Positions 1 to 4,900 are shown, numbered from the stretch's first letter. The stretch: 7,676 bases of DNA from a bacterium (GCA_003554945.1 PWHN01000026.1:1-7676), one strand, 5' to 3'. Made by a program: numbers and translations. Notes: generated by a model not told the origin, from the sequence alone.

Positions 1-60
1 AAAAACTAATTACAGGGCGAAAGTCAACGGACAAGAAATCAACTTCCCCCCTCTCCTGTA

Positions 61-84
61 TCCTCTCCCTCGGTGGGGAGAGGA
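61..84. repeat. Stem-loop of dispersed GC-rich type
   Basis: TCCTCTCCC (61-69) pairs perfectly with GGGAGAGGA (76-84) around a 6-nt loop. The surrounding text (CCCCTCTCCTGTATCCTCTCCC) looks like the intergenic 'CCTCTCCC...GGGAGAGG' stem-loops common as dispersed palindromic elements in many bacteria. No T-tract follows on either strand, so a terminator role is not supported. Confidence 0.5.
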
Positions 85-121
85 ATTACGGGAAGTGCTG
101 AGCGCGTAGGGTATGGCGCGG

Positions 122-171
122 GAAACCCTGGCGGGGTCAGGCTTAAAGTTTAAAGTTAAGGGGAGGAGAGG
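122..171 (+). repeat. Island-bracketing direct repeat, left copy
   Basis: These 50 bases match 7450-7499 at 48 of 50 positions in the same orientation. Both copies begin GAAACCCTGGCGGGGTCAG, continue with an A/T-rich TTAAAGTTTAAAGTTAAG and end in a purine run. Weaker similarity continues beyond it (a TGGAGTGATG-like stretch). The GGGTCAG plus TTAAAG layout resembles sequences often found beside REP-associated tyrosine transposases, but no such gene is present, so that link is only a guess. Confidence 0.7.
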
Positions 172-188
172 ATAGGAAGTGATGGAGC

Positions 189-253
189 GAAACATCGCAG
201 CTGCGAGCAGGCGAAAAATCAGTCAAAGGTCGGGAAAAGCGGAAAAGTCGACA
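189..253 (+). repeat. Octamer/heptamer composite repeat block 1
   Basis: The block starts with GAAACATCG, runs through two to three GCGAGCAG-like octamers, then reads GAAAAATCAGTCAAAGGTC and ends in GTC-phased heptamer words. The same order (octamers, a GAAAAA..CAATCAAAGGTC linker, heptamers) recurs at 1091-1236 and 4930-5004. No coding function is apparent. Confidence 0.55.
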
Positions 254-377
254 ATGATTTGCGAGTTGCAATTAGCGAGTTGGAAAGGGAAACAGGCGGG
301 GCGCAGGGAGCTGGGAGCAGGGCGCTAAGTCCAAAAATTTGTTCTACTCCGGTCTCGTATCCGCCTTCAATGACCAT
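219..377 (-). pseudogene. Possible gene remnant, 52 codons
   Basis: From an ATG at 377 the frame begins MVIEGGYETGVEQIFG, which looks like ordinary protein. It then runs into repeat DNA and the composition collapses to L, P, S and A up to a TGA at 219. There is no good ribosome binding site upstream. It could be the head of a small gene cut off when the octamer/heptamer block arrived, or simply chance. I do not recognise the family. Confidence 0.15.
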
Positions 378-440
378 TATAATTTTTCAGAGACTATCAA
401 ACAGTTGGGGGGAACAGTATATTCCTCAGGGGAAGGCTTA

Positions 441-701
441 TTAATCTAACGGCGGTATCTTTTCTACCTGTTCACCAGCTTGAGCTCGCTCCCACTGCAA
501 TTTTAATTGCTTTTTATGTATCTTAGCCCATTCAACAACCAAACCATGTGCTCTGGCCGGAAGGTCTCCGCGTAAGAGTGCCAACGAATCAAGTTCTATT
601 AGCGCCTTGTGTTCACCGTATTTTACATGAAAATGCGGAGGGAAATGGTCGTCATAGAAGATCCTGATAACAATCCCATAGAATCGACTTAACTCAGGCA
701 C
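441..701 (-). CDS. DUF4160 family protein, TA-like partner of DUF2442
   Basis: An 86-residue protein read from a GTG at 701. The first residues (PELSRFYGIVIRIFYDDH) and the following PPHFHVKYGEH segment at about residues 21-31 are the DUF4160 signature, with the clustered His-Pro-His residues typical of the family. Starting at GTG 701 gives the family's usual N-terminus and an 8-nt overlap with the DUF2442 gene upstream. A TTG at 728 would add nine atypical residues and lengthen the overlap to 35 nt. No strong ribosome binding site precedes either start, so it is probably translated by coupling to the upstream gene. DUF4160 and DUF2442 genes are often adjacent and are suspected to form toxin-antitoxin pairs, but no activity can be read from the sequence. 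Which partner is toxic is not decided here. Confidence 0.85.
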   Translation of the reverse strand: MPELSRFYGIVIRIFYDDHFPPHFHVKYGEHKALIELDSLALLRGDLPARAHGLVVEWAKIHKKQLKLQWERAQAGEQVEKIPPLD

Positions 702-978
702 TTTTTGTTTTGGTGACAGGGGAATCAAAAATTTCCACAGGAGATTTACCGGTAATTTTCAGATATAATGAATCAGCGCACATATCCACGTCATTAGGCC
801 AGGTGATATTTCCAGACTCAGTCACCCGGACGGCCTTAAAAATATCTTTATCGGTCCAATCCGCATAAACACCATGCCCAACCTTATCCGATAAATCAAG
901 CACACCTTCAGACCCGTCGACAAATCTCAATTTTAGCCTGTAATTAGACTCTGGTTGGACTTCTTCTACCTGAGGCAA
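694..978 (-). CDS. DUF2442 family protein, TA-like partner of DUF4160
   Basis: A 94-residue protein. The beta-rich N-terminal half (YRLKLRFVDGSEGVLDLSD, residues about 13-31) and the C-terminal GNITWPNDVDMCADSLY segment (about 56-72) are characteristic of DUF2442, a small family of unknown biochemical role that frequently sits next to DUF4160. The start is a TTG at 978, chosen because a clear AGGAG lies 9 nt upstream and because it yields a normal family length. It is the first gene of the pair. A promoter with -10 at 1023-1028 lies just upstream, its -10 bracketed by a 7-bp inverted repeat that could be an autoregulatory site. Family assignment is confident; the role as regulator or antitoxin is inferred from gene order and context. 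Confidence 0.85.
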   Translation of the reverse strand: MPQVEEVQPESNYRLKLRFVDGSEGVLDLSDKVGHGVYADWTDKDIFKAVRVTESGNITWPNDVDMCADSLYLKITGKSPVEIFDSPVTKTKSA

Positions 979-1014
979 GATTTTTCACTCCTGATTTTAT
1001 TCGTCTGCTAACCT

Positions 1015-1039
1015 TCAAAGTTACTATAGCACACTTTGA
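1015..1039. promoter_or_regulatory. Operator-like inverted repeat at DUF2442 promoter
   Basis: TCAAAGT (1015-1021) and ACTTTGA (1033-1039) form perfect 7-bp arms around an 11-nt spacer that contains the -10 element of the minus-strand promoter. Such placement is typical of autorepressor sites in TA operons. Binding by either product is not shown. Confidence 0.4.
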
Positions 1040-1052
1040 GCAAAATTTCTAA
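1023..1052 (-). promoter_or_regulatory. Promoter of DUF2442-DUF4160 pair
   Basis: On the minus strand, TTAGAA (1047-1052), an 18-bp spacer and TATAGT (1023-1028) form a sigma70/sigmaA-like promoter. The predicted start near 1016 leaves a leader of about 38 nt before the TTG at 978. Confidence 0.5.
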
Positions 1053-1090
1053 CTTCCTTTTGCTATGGCTAATGAAAATCCGGTCGACCG

Positions 1091-1236
1091 CGGGGCGAAA
1101 CATCGGACTTGCGAGCATGCGAAGAGGCGAGCAGGCGAATTACCGTAAACAGCGATAGAACTCGAACAGGCGAGCAAGAGAAAAAACAATCAAAGGTCAG
1201 GGAACACCGGTCGCTGGTCAAAAGTCGAGGGTCAAA
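1091..1236 (+). repeat. Octamer/heptamer composite repeat block 2
   Basis: It begins CGGGGCGAAACATCGGACTT, then runs through GCGAGCAT, GCGAAGAG and GCGAGCAG-type octamers, a linker ending CAATCAAAGGTC, a GTCAGGGAACACCG unit and heptamers (GTCGCTG, GTCAAAA, GTCGAGG). The order matches block 1. It separates the DUF2442/DUF4160 and hicBA cassettes. Confidence 0.6.
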
Positions 1237-1267
1237 TTCCTTACTAAAGTATCACATCTTTTGGAGA

Positions 1268-1513
1268 TCAAGAGTTGTTTTTTATCCAGATACAAAATTT
1301 ATAGAAATCTTGAGCTCCTGCTTGATCGGCTATACTTTTAAGAGTCCCGGTTTTTAGACTATCGTGGAGAGGAATTGTAACTGTTCTAACCTCATTTGTT
1401 TCAGGATGGTGATATTTTAAAATTGCGTGACTTCCCTTCTGCCGAACAAGCTGAAAATTATGTTTTACCAGTGCGTTTAAAACTTCTTGGCCAGAAAGAT
1501 CCGGCCGACTCAT
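1268..1513 (-). CDS. hicA: HicA family toxin (mRNA interferase)
   Basis: An 81-residue protein of the HicA (YcfA) family, small dsRBD-fold ribonucleases that cleave mRNA and are neutralised by HicB. The key segment KGSHAILKY (residues 26-34) contains the Gly-Ser-His motif with the presumed catalytic His29. It is followed by VTIPLHDSLKTGTLKSIADQAG (45-66), the family's usual strand and C-terminal helix. The last 15 residues (AQDFYKFCIWIKNNS) are more divergent than is common. The ATG at 1513 overlaps the hicB stop in a 4-nt ATGA and has no ribosome binding site of its own, so it depends on coupling. The order here is hicB then hicA, the reverse of the arrangement that named the family. Both active-site and structural elements look intact. 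Confidence 0.93.
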   Translation of the reverse strand: MSRPDLSGQEVLNALVKHNFQLVRQKGSHAILKYHHPETNEVRTVTIPLHDSLKTGTLKSIADQAGAQDFYKFCIWIKNNS

Positions 1514-1713
1514 TTAAACCATGGAGCATCCGGTGTGGACGCGCTATTTTCTTGCTGTTGAGTTTCCCGGGTTAGCTCGACGGCCTCATCAAGATTTTCA
1601 AGCGCTTCCTGCCTTGTTTCTCCCTGGCTTGCAATACCGGATTCAGGATCACGGGCAACCCACATATCATCTTCATAGGTCAATTGAATTTTTTCGGGAA
1701 TCGCAGTTTCCAT
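1510..1713 (-). CDS. hicB: HicB family antitoxin, short form
   Basis: A 67-residue protein with the partial RNase H-like HicB fold: IQLTYEDDMWVARDPESGIASQGETRQEALENLDEAVEL, spanning residues 9-47, where W18, the D22-P-E turn and the G31-E-T-R-xEA helix entry are typical. The C-terminal tail is acidic and disordered-looking (QQQENSASTPDAPW). No DNA-binding (HTH or RHH) domain is fused, unlike longer HicB proteins, so autoregulation by this protein alone is uncertain. The start is the ATG at 1713, preceded by a GGTGAT ribosome binding site; the two GTG codons further up (1725, 1722) fall at or before the likely transcription start. It pairs with the overlapping hicA. Confidence 0.9.
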   Translation of the reverse strand: METAIPEKIQLTYEDDMWVARDPESGIASQGETRQEALENLDEAVELTRETQQQENSASTPDAPWFK

Positions 1714-1730
1714 GATTATCACCACTCTAT

Positions 1731-1736
1731 ATTATA
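1731..1736 (-). promoter_or_regulatory. -10 element of hicBA promoter
   Basis: A perfect TATAAT on the minus strand lies 17 nt upstream of the hicB ATG, predicting a very short leader. No good -35 is seen at 16-18 bp, so the promoter may need an activator or be weak. Confidence 0.45.
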
Positions 1737-1815
1737 CTTAACTTTCTGTTTATAGTATCGGACGTAAAAGAGAAAATAGCAAGAAAAAACAAGATCTGGA
1801 CAAGACGGGGCGTTG

Positions 1816-2008
1816 GTCGAGAGTCTATATAAACCCAGGTCAACGGTCAAAGGTCAAGGGTCGTTAGTCAATAGTCGAAGGTCTATATAAACCAAGTCGA
1901 TGGTCAAAGGTCAAAGGTCGGGGAATATCGGTCAATAGTCGAAAGTCGAGGGTCAAGTGTCGACAAATCAAAATCGGGGAACATCGGTCGGGAGTCGAGG
2001 GTTGACGG
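1816..2008 (+). repeat. Heptamer repeat array 1
   Basis: About 190 bases of degenerate 7-bp units in which GTC keeps its phase and the next four bases vary (for example GTCAACG, GTCAAAG, GTCAAGG, GTCAATA, GTCGAAG). Consensus is about GTCRAWR. Longer inserts recur, notably GTCTATATAAACC (twice here) and the 14-nt GTCGGGGAATATCG. Reading frames through it are spurious. It fills most of the gap between hicB and the first vapC. Confidence 0.75.
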
Positions 2009-2027
2009 CAAACTATAGGGGATGATT

Positions 2028-2438
2028 TTACTTTGCTGGTCGGAGTATTTCCGCCGGGGTTTTAGAATTGATAGGCGCAGCTTCAAAATCAGAATCATAA
2101 GTTAAAATCGTCAAACTTGATTTTTTAGCCGTTTTATACTGATAAGCATCATCAAAATCCAAATTGTATTCCTCGGCTATATTTGACAGCTCCAGGAGTC
2201 CATCTTCGGGAAGATTTATTACAATCAGGGGGCCTGTCAAAATCATATCACGACAAAATCTGTCAAAACCTTCCTGATCGTCTTCATGAAATAAAATAAC
2301 CCCTATGGAATGAAGGGCAAAATCAGTGATATAAAATTCGGAATCGCCAAATTCACGGAAAAACTCTTTTACTTCTTCTTCACGCTGCTGGCCCAGTAAA
2401 ACTTCAAGAATAATGTTGGTGTCAACTAAAAATTTCAC
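2028..2438 (-). CDS. vapC: VapC-like PIN-domain toxin
   Basis: A 136-residue PIN-domain protein, expected to be a Mg2+-dependent ribonuclease held inactive by the upstream antitoxin. The first acidic residue is D6 in KFLVDTNIILEVLLG. The central and distal acidic residues are in LDFDDAYQYKTA (D94, D96, D97) and LTYDSDFE (D115, D117), matching the PIN active-site layout. The usual Glu near residue 45 is not obvious in the FALHSIGVILF segment, which looks like a subfamily variant. Start chosen at GTG 2438: it gives the classic N-terminus and a 4-nt GTGA overlap with the antitoxin stop. A GTG at 2456 would add six residues and has a weaker upstream signal. Heptamer repeats begin 20 bp beyond its stop. 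Confidence 0.9.
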   Translation of the reverse strand: MKFLVDTNIILEVLLGQQREEEVKEFFREFGDSEFYITDFALHSIGVILFHEDDQEGFDRFCRDMILTGPLIVINLPEDGLLELSNIAEEYNLDFDDAYQYKTAKKSSLTILTYDSDFEAAPINSKTPAEILRPAK

Positions 2439-2668
2439 TCGTATCCACTTCTCCACCTGGTCGCCTGGTCTTCTAACTCAACTCCAGTATACTTCTCCCC
2501 TAAATGTTCAAGCCGGCCCGCCCAGTCAAAAGTTGGAGCACCGGTACATTTTTGCTCACGACGCTGCCTCAAATACTTCGCAAAATCCACTACTTTCTTC
2601 CGATCTTCCGGCGGTAATTTCTTTAATTCACGTTGAATCCCCTTTAAATCTTCAGTTGAAGTTGACAT
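2435..2668 (-). CDS. DUF2281-type antitoxin, partner of VapC
   Basis: A 77-residue protein. Residues 8-40 (LKGIQRELKKLPPEDRKKVVDFAKYLRQRREQK) form the short helical dimerisation/DNA-contact unit found in DUF2281-like antitoxins. The C-terminal half, with FDWAGRLEHLGEKYTGVELEDQATRWR (47-73), resembles the tail such proteins use to bind and block a PIN toxin; the WAG and W-R residues are the recognisable anchors. The ATG at 2668 has GAGG 8-9 nt upstream. It is the first gene of the pair and ends in the GTGA overlap that starts vapC. Its promoter at 2708-2737 is one of the best in the window, consistent with an abundant, autorepressing antitoxin. The exact family name is less certain than the pairing. 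Confidence 0.8.
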   Translation of the reverse strand: MSTSTEDLKGIQRELKKLPPEDRKKVVDFAKYLRQRREQKCTGAPTFDWAGRLEHLGEKYTGVELEDQATRWRSGYE

Positions 2669-2707
2669 CTTATCGCCTCACTTTACTTTGAAGTTCCTTG
2701 TATCTTA

Positions 2708-2737
2708 AGTATAACACAAATAAATCGTCATTATCAA
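2708..2737 (-). promoter_or_regulatory. Promoter of antitoxin-vapC pair
   Basis: On the minus strand, TTGATA (2732-2737), an 18-bp spacer and TATACT (2708-2713). The predicted start near 2701 gives a leader of about 33 nt carrying the GAGG ribosome binding site. Confidence 0.65.
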
Positions 2738-2780
2738 AATTTGCAATTACGCACGAAAAAACTGCAATCAATATTTGAAG

Positions 2781-2918
2781 GTCGAGGGTCTATATAAAAC
2801 AGGTCAAGGGTCGATGGTCGAAAGTCAAAAGTCAAGGAACACCAGTCGATAGTCAATGGTCAAAGGTCGATAGTCGACAGTCTACAGTCAAAAGTCGACG
2901 GTCAAAGAGCAAAGTCAA
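2781..2918 (+). repeat. Heptamer repeat array 2
   Basis: About 140 bases of GTC-phased heptamers, including GTCGATA, GTCAATG, GTCAAAG, GTCGACA, GTCTACA and GTCGACG, with one GTCTATATAAAACAG insert and one 14-nt GTCAAGGAACACCA unit. Same orientation and consensus as the array at 1816-2008. Confidence 0.75.
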
Positions 2919-2977
2919 AACCTTCTGGATTTTGGTGTAGCGCGGGGCGCGGTCATGGCAAGAGAAGTTGAATTTTC

Positions 2978-3095
2978 CCGTGGGACGGAGGTGTCGATTG
3001 TCGTTTCTTTGCTTTGAGTGTTGGATGCGTTGGATGCTTCGGGCCTATCCAAACGAATAATTATAACCCATGGTAGGATAGAATTGAATGATTTA
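2978..3095 (+). repeat. Degenerate, rearranged copy of dispersed repeat
   Basis: Positions 2978-3008 (CCGTGGGACGGAGG followed by TGTCGATTGTCGTTTCT) are identical over 31 bases to 4051-4081. Positions 3056-3095 carry a decayed form of the AATAATTATA...GAATTGAATGATTT segment of the repeat copies at 4081-4240 and 6491-6650. The middle part is different. This 2669-3184 gap has no gene other than promoter and repeats. Confidence 0.6.
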
Positions 3096-3113
3096 GTAAA
3101 GCGCAGGGCGTGG

Positions 3114-3182
3114 GAAGCTCGAGCAGGCAAGCTTGCGATCCTGCGAACAGGCGAAAAACGGTAAAACAAATTCAAAGTCAAA
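3114..3182 (+). repeat. Octamer repeat block 3
   Basis: GAAGCTCGAGCAGGCAAGC followed by degenerate GCGAACAG octamers and the GCGAAAAACGG...TTCAAAGTC linker. It ends directly at the stop codon of the 52-residue gene at 3185-3343, acting as that operon's 3' flank. Confidence 0.5.
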
Positions 3183-3184
3183 AA

Positions 3185-3343
3185 TCAACTTGCAAGCTTC
3201 TCCTTTTTCCGAAGCAGCTCCTGTGATTCTTTAGATTTTTCCTTGATAAATTTTACCTGTTCATCAGCAGACAAATTTTTCATTTCTTCAGACATTTTTT
3301 CACGAATCGGCCGTAGCCAGTTAAAAACTTTTTTATTCTTCAA
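3185..3343 (-). CDS. Small 52-residue protein, likely antitoxin of PIN toxin
   Basis: A short gene that simple ORF calling misses because it starts with TTG. The product begins MKNKKVFNWLRPIREKMSEE, then MKNLSADEQVKFIKEKSKES, and ends in a Lys-rich tail QELLRKKEKLAS. It is helical, highly charged and lacks Cys. The TTG at 3343 lies inside the end of the upstream PIN gene (11-nt overlap) and has a strong GGGAGG 9 nt upstream, good evidence that it is translated. From memory, PIN toxins of this subtype are often followed by a 50-60 residue protein with a similar (R/K)-x-IR-(D/E)-K(L/M)-xEE...(P/A)xE(Q/E)xxFI pattern. Its position and size fit an antitoxin placed after its toxin. Antitoxin function is inferred and no characterised homologue is recognised. 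Confidence 0.75.
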   Translation of the reverse strand: MKNKKVFNWLRPIREKMSEEMKNLSADEQVKFIKEKSKESQELLRKKEKLAS

Positions 3344-3797
3344 CTTCAACAACCTCCCGGGGCGAGTAAATATCCAATTTCTTGTAGCCTTCTTCTAAAT
3401 TCACAGCATTAAACCTGCGAATCTTATCAAATTTTACAATATGCTTGAAATTCCAGCTTACAACCAGATCAACTTCTGAAATCGTCGCTAAAGAGATGTG
3501 CAACAAATCCTCAAAAAAATTTTCATCCAATATCTCCCGATTCAGATATGCTGTTGCCAGTGAACTCGCTTCGGTGGTTATTTCAACAAATTCAGCTCCC
3601 GCCGTCTCAATCTGCTTATATTTTTCTATAACCTGTTCCGGTGCTTCCTGTATTTCGGCGAGTATTAATTCTGAAAGCACAGGAGTATATTCACCGCGTT
3701 CAAAAGAAGTGACTAACTCTTGTGACCAGGACGCAAATTCAGAATCAAAACATCCACCAATTACTGAAGTGTCCACATAAATTCTTAAAGATCTCAT
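3333..3797 (-). CDS. PIN-domain toxin, second subtype
   Basis: A 154-residue PIN-domain protein of a different subfamily from the VapC at 2028-2438. The N-terminus RIYVDTSVIGGCFD places D9 in the first active-site position. E43 and E48 lie in SELILAEIQEAPE. The ENFFEDLLHISLATISEVDLVVSWNFKHIV block (92-121) supplies E96/D97, D110 and the SWNFKH motif typical of this group. Ribonuclease activity is expected from the family. The ATG at 3797 is preferred over a GTG at 3803 because AGGGTG sits 5 nt upstream of it. The gene comes first in its operon, with the 52-residue gene overlapping its end, so the order is toxin then presumed antitoxin. A promoter is visible at 3847-3875. Confidence 0.88.
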   Translation of the reverse strand: MRSLRIYVDTSVIGGCFDSEFASWSQELVTSFERGEYTPVLSELILAEIQEAPEQVIEKYKQIETAGAEFVEITTEASSLATAYLNREILDENFFEDLLHISLATISEVDLVVSWNFKHIVKFDKIRRFNAVNLEEGYKKLDIYSPREVVEVEE

Positions 3798-3846
3798 TGC
3801 CACACCCTAATTTCATTCCAGAATAAATAGCTCTTCCTCACTTATT

Positions 3847-3875
3847 AAAATAACACAAACCAACCCCAATAGCAA
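3847..3875 (-). promoter_or_regulatory. Promoter of PIN toxin-small protein pair
   Basis: On the minus strand, TTGCTA (3870-3875), a 17-bp spacer and TATTTT (3847-3852), leading to a leader of about 43 nt before the ATG at 3797. Confidence 0.5.
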
Positions 3876-4047
3876 ATATGCACGCAACATTTTACGTGAA
3901 ACAGAGATTTTTTAAATAATTTCAAGAACTTTTTTTGCATTTCCTGGTATATTTCAGTAATATATTAATCGGCTGGATGGTGAATTTTAGGACGTCTTTT
4001 GACGGCCCAATAATTAATTCATCAACTGACCTTTTTTCCTCAATCGC

Positions 4048-4064
4048 CCTCCGTGGGACGGAGG
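4048..4064. repeat. Short perfect stem-loop in dispersed repeat
   Basis: CCTCCGT pairs with ACGGAGG around a GGG loop. It opens the 31-base segment shared with 2978-3008. No T-tract follows, so it is not called a terminator. Confidence 0.45.
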
Positions 4065-4080
4065 TGTCGATTGTCGTTTC

Positions 4081-4240
4081 TCTGCGCGCCTCGGAGGTTG
4101 AAAGTTTGAAAGTCTGGGAAATCTTACGCTTATATTTTCGAATAATGGAAAATAATTATATCTGATGGAGTGAGGAAATTGAATGATTTTTTAGAAGAAC
4201 GTGATGAGGAGAGCGGGGAACAGCTCGAGCAGGCGAGCAT
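4081..4240 (+). repeat. Dispersed 160-bp repeat, copy 1
   Basis: Aligns without gaps to 6491-6650, about 17 differences in 160 bases (near 89% identity). In one plus-strand frame it reads EVESLKVWEILRLYFR, then a TGA, then GTGAGG starting VRKLNDFL. Most differences before the TGA are synonymous between copies (GTC/GTT, ATC/ATT, TTA/CTG, CGA/CGG). It may be a fossil gene junction rather than a functional gene, because downstream the frame dissolves into octamer repeats. The wider gap 3798-4274 contains a promoter, A/T-rich DNA and this repeat, but no gene I can support. Confidence 0.65.
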
Positions 4241-4260
4241 GCGAGCAGGCGAAAATCAGG
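4222..4260 (+). repeat. Octamer repeat block 4
   Basis: CAGCTCGAGCAGGCGAGCAT followed by GCGAGCAG and GCGAAAATC. It forms the tail of dispersed repeat copy 1, just beyond the 3' end of the 70-residue gene at 4275. Confidence 0.5.
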
Positions 4261-4274
4261 CAGCGGAGGCAGGG

Positions 4275-4487
4275 TTAGGATACTTTGCGCATTTCGTAGA
4301 TCTCCCCGTATTGAGCAGCGTCCTTGAGGTCCCCTTCTTCCAGAGCCTTACGGACTTTATCTAACTTCTGGGCTTCCTCTACCTCAAGATAGGGGGACCA
4401 ACCAGTCTCATCTTCAACCAATTCAACCTCCACTCTGGCTACATATCCCCCGGCGTGAATGTGTTTTGTCTTGGTCGTTTTTTTCAT
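4275..4487 (-). CDS. 70-residue protein, likely antitoxin of DUF4258 protein
   Basis: The product starts MKKTTKTKHIHAGGYVARVE and continues VELVEDETGWSPYLEVEEAQ, then KLDKVRKALEEGDLKDAAQY and GEIYEMRKVS. The first half looks like beta strands around a conserved-looking GWSPYL core; the second half is helical (KLDxVRKALxxGDLKxA). I recall similar uncharacterised proteins encoded after DUF4258 genes, which suggests a dedicated antitoxin family, but no named domain is recognised. The ATG at 4487 is chosen over an upstream start at 4520 because GGAGG stands 8 nt before it and because ATGA overlaps the DUF4258 stop by 4 nt. Codon usage resembles the neighbours. Confidence 0.78.
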   Translation of the reverse strand: MKKTTKTKHIHAGGYVARVEVELVEDETGWSPYLEVEEAQKLDKVRKALEEGDLKDAAQYGEIYEMRKVS

Positions 4488-4810
4488 AGGCTTTTCCTCC
4501 GAGTAAAATTTTCGTTCCACAAATCAGGATCTGGGCGATAAGCAGTTACTAAAACTGCCGGCTCTTCGTGACCTTTCGGAATCCCCCATACTGTATGAAC
4601 AATACTTCCTTCCGAATCCTTTTGTAAAAATAACGCACACGGTCCTTTGGGATAATCTGGGTATTCTTCAAGGATTTTTGCTTCCGATAGTCCTTCCAGA
4701 ATCTCATTCACAGTCAAATTGTCTTCCGCCAACTCATCATATCCATGTTCTGATATTTGAACTTGATCATTTTGAAAGTTTTGTTGTATTTTATCCAAAA
4801 AATCAGCCAT
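4484..4810 (-). CDS. DUF4258 protein, BrnT/RelE-like putative toxin
   Basis: A 108-residue protein. The order of elements matches DUF4258: a helix with ISEHGYDELAEDNLTVNEI (19-37), the AKILEEYPDYPKGPCALFLQ strand pair (44-63), VHTVWGI (71-77), and the C-terminal VLVTAYRPDPDLWNENFTRRK (86-106). The last motif is the strongest family mark. DUF4258 is grouped with small RelE/BrnT-fold putative toxins; catalytic residues are not well defined, so ribonuclease activity is only presumed. ATG at 4810 with AAGGTG about 10 nt upstream. It is more divergent than the second DUF4258 gene at 5361-5675: the N-terminal helix has lost the usual HAxxRMxERG pattern (here EHGYDELAED). Confidence 0.83.
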   Translation of the reverse strand: MADFLDKIQQNFQNDQVQISEHGYDELAEDNLTVNEILEGLSEAKILEEYPDYPKGPCALFLQKDSEGSIVHTVWGIPKGHEEPAVLVTAYRPDPDLWNENFTRRKSL

Positions 4811-4870
4811 ATATTTTAAACACCTTATGAACTAAGACATGTCACCTCTTAAACCGTATCTCTATTGTTT

Positions 4871-4900
4871 AGTTTAACCTATTTGTGAGAGATTTTCCAA
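4871..4900 (-). promoter_or_regulatory. Promoter of first DUF4258 pair
   Basis: On the minus strand, TTGGAA (4895-4900), an 18-bp spacer and TAAACT (4871-4876). A moderate match, with a leader of about 54 nt before the ATG at 4810. Confidence 0.4.

Larger units (their letters stand above)
1..440. other. Non-coding left flank with repeats
   Basis: No convincing gene lies here. The stretch holds a GC-rich stem-loop near 61-84, the left copy of the island-bracketing direct repeat (122-171), a short octamer/heptamer repeat block (189-253) and a weak minus-strand reading frame (219-377). Open frames across this stretch run through repeats and give low-complexity translations rich in S, P and R, so they are treated as spurious. 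Confidence 0.6.

Noticed and set aside
10-195. Minus-strand 61-codon ORF
   Set aside because: It covers the CCTCTCCC stem-loop and the bracketing repeat; the SPHRGRGYRRGG-type translation is a common artefact of such stem-loops.
1521-1715. Plus-strand ORF opposite hicB (and similar ones opposite other genes, e.g. 2413-2691, 3445-3780, 5168-5383, 5974-6198)
   Set aside because: Antisense shadows of well-supported minus-strand genes.
1816-2918. CRISPR array
   Set aside because: Units are 7 bp, degenerate and contiguous, with no constant repeat-spacer structure.
2915-3181. Minus-strand ORF of 88 codons
   Set aside because: It spans the rearranged dispersed repeat and octamer block and lacks conserved-looking protein sequence.
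3935-4364. Two consecutive plus-strand ORFs (3935-4165 and 4170-4364)
   Set aside because: Both are composed mostly of repeat modules, and the second runs antisense into the 70-residue gene. Only the short shared segment shows a coding-like pattern, so it is reported as a finding, not a gene.
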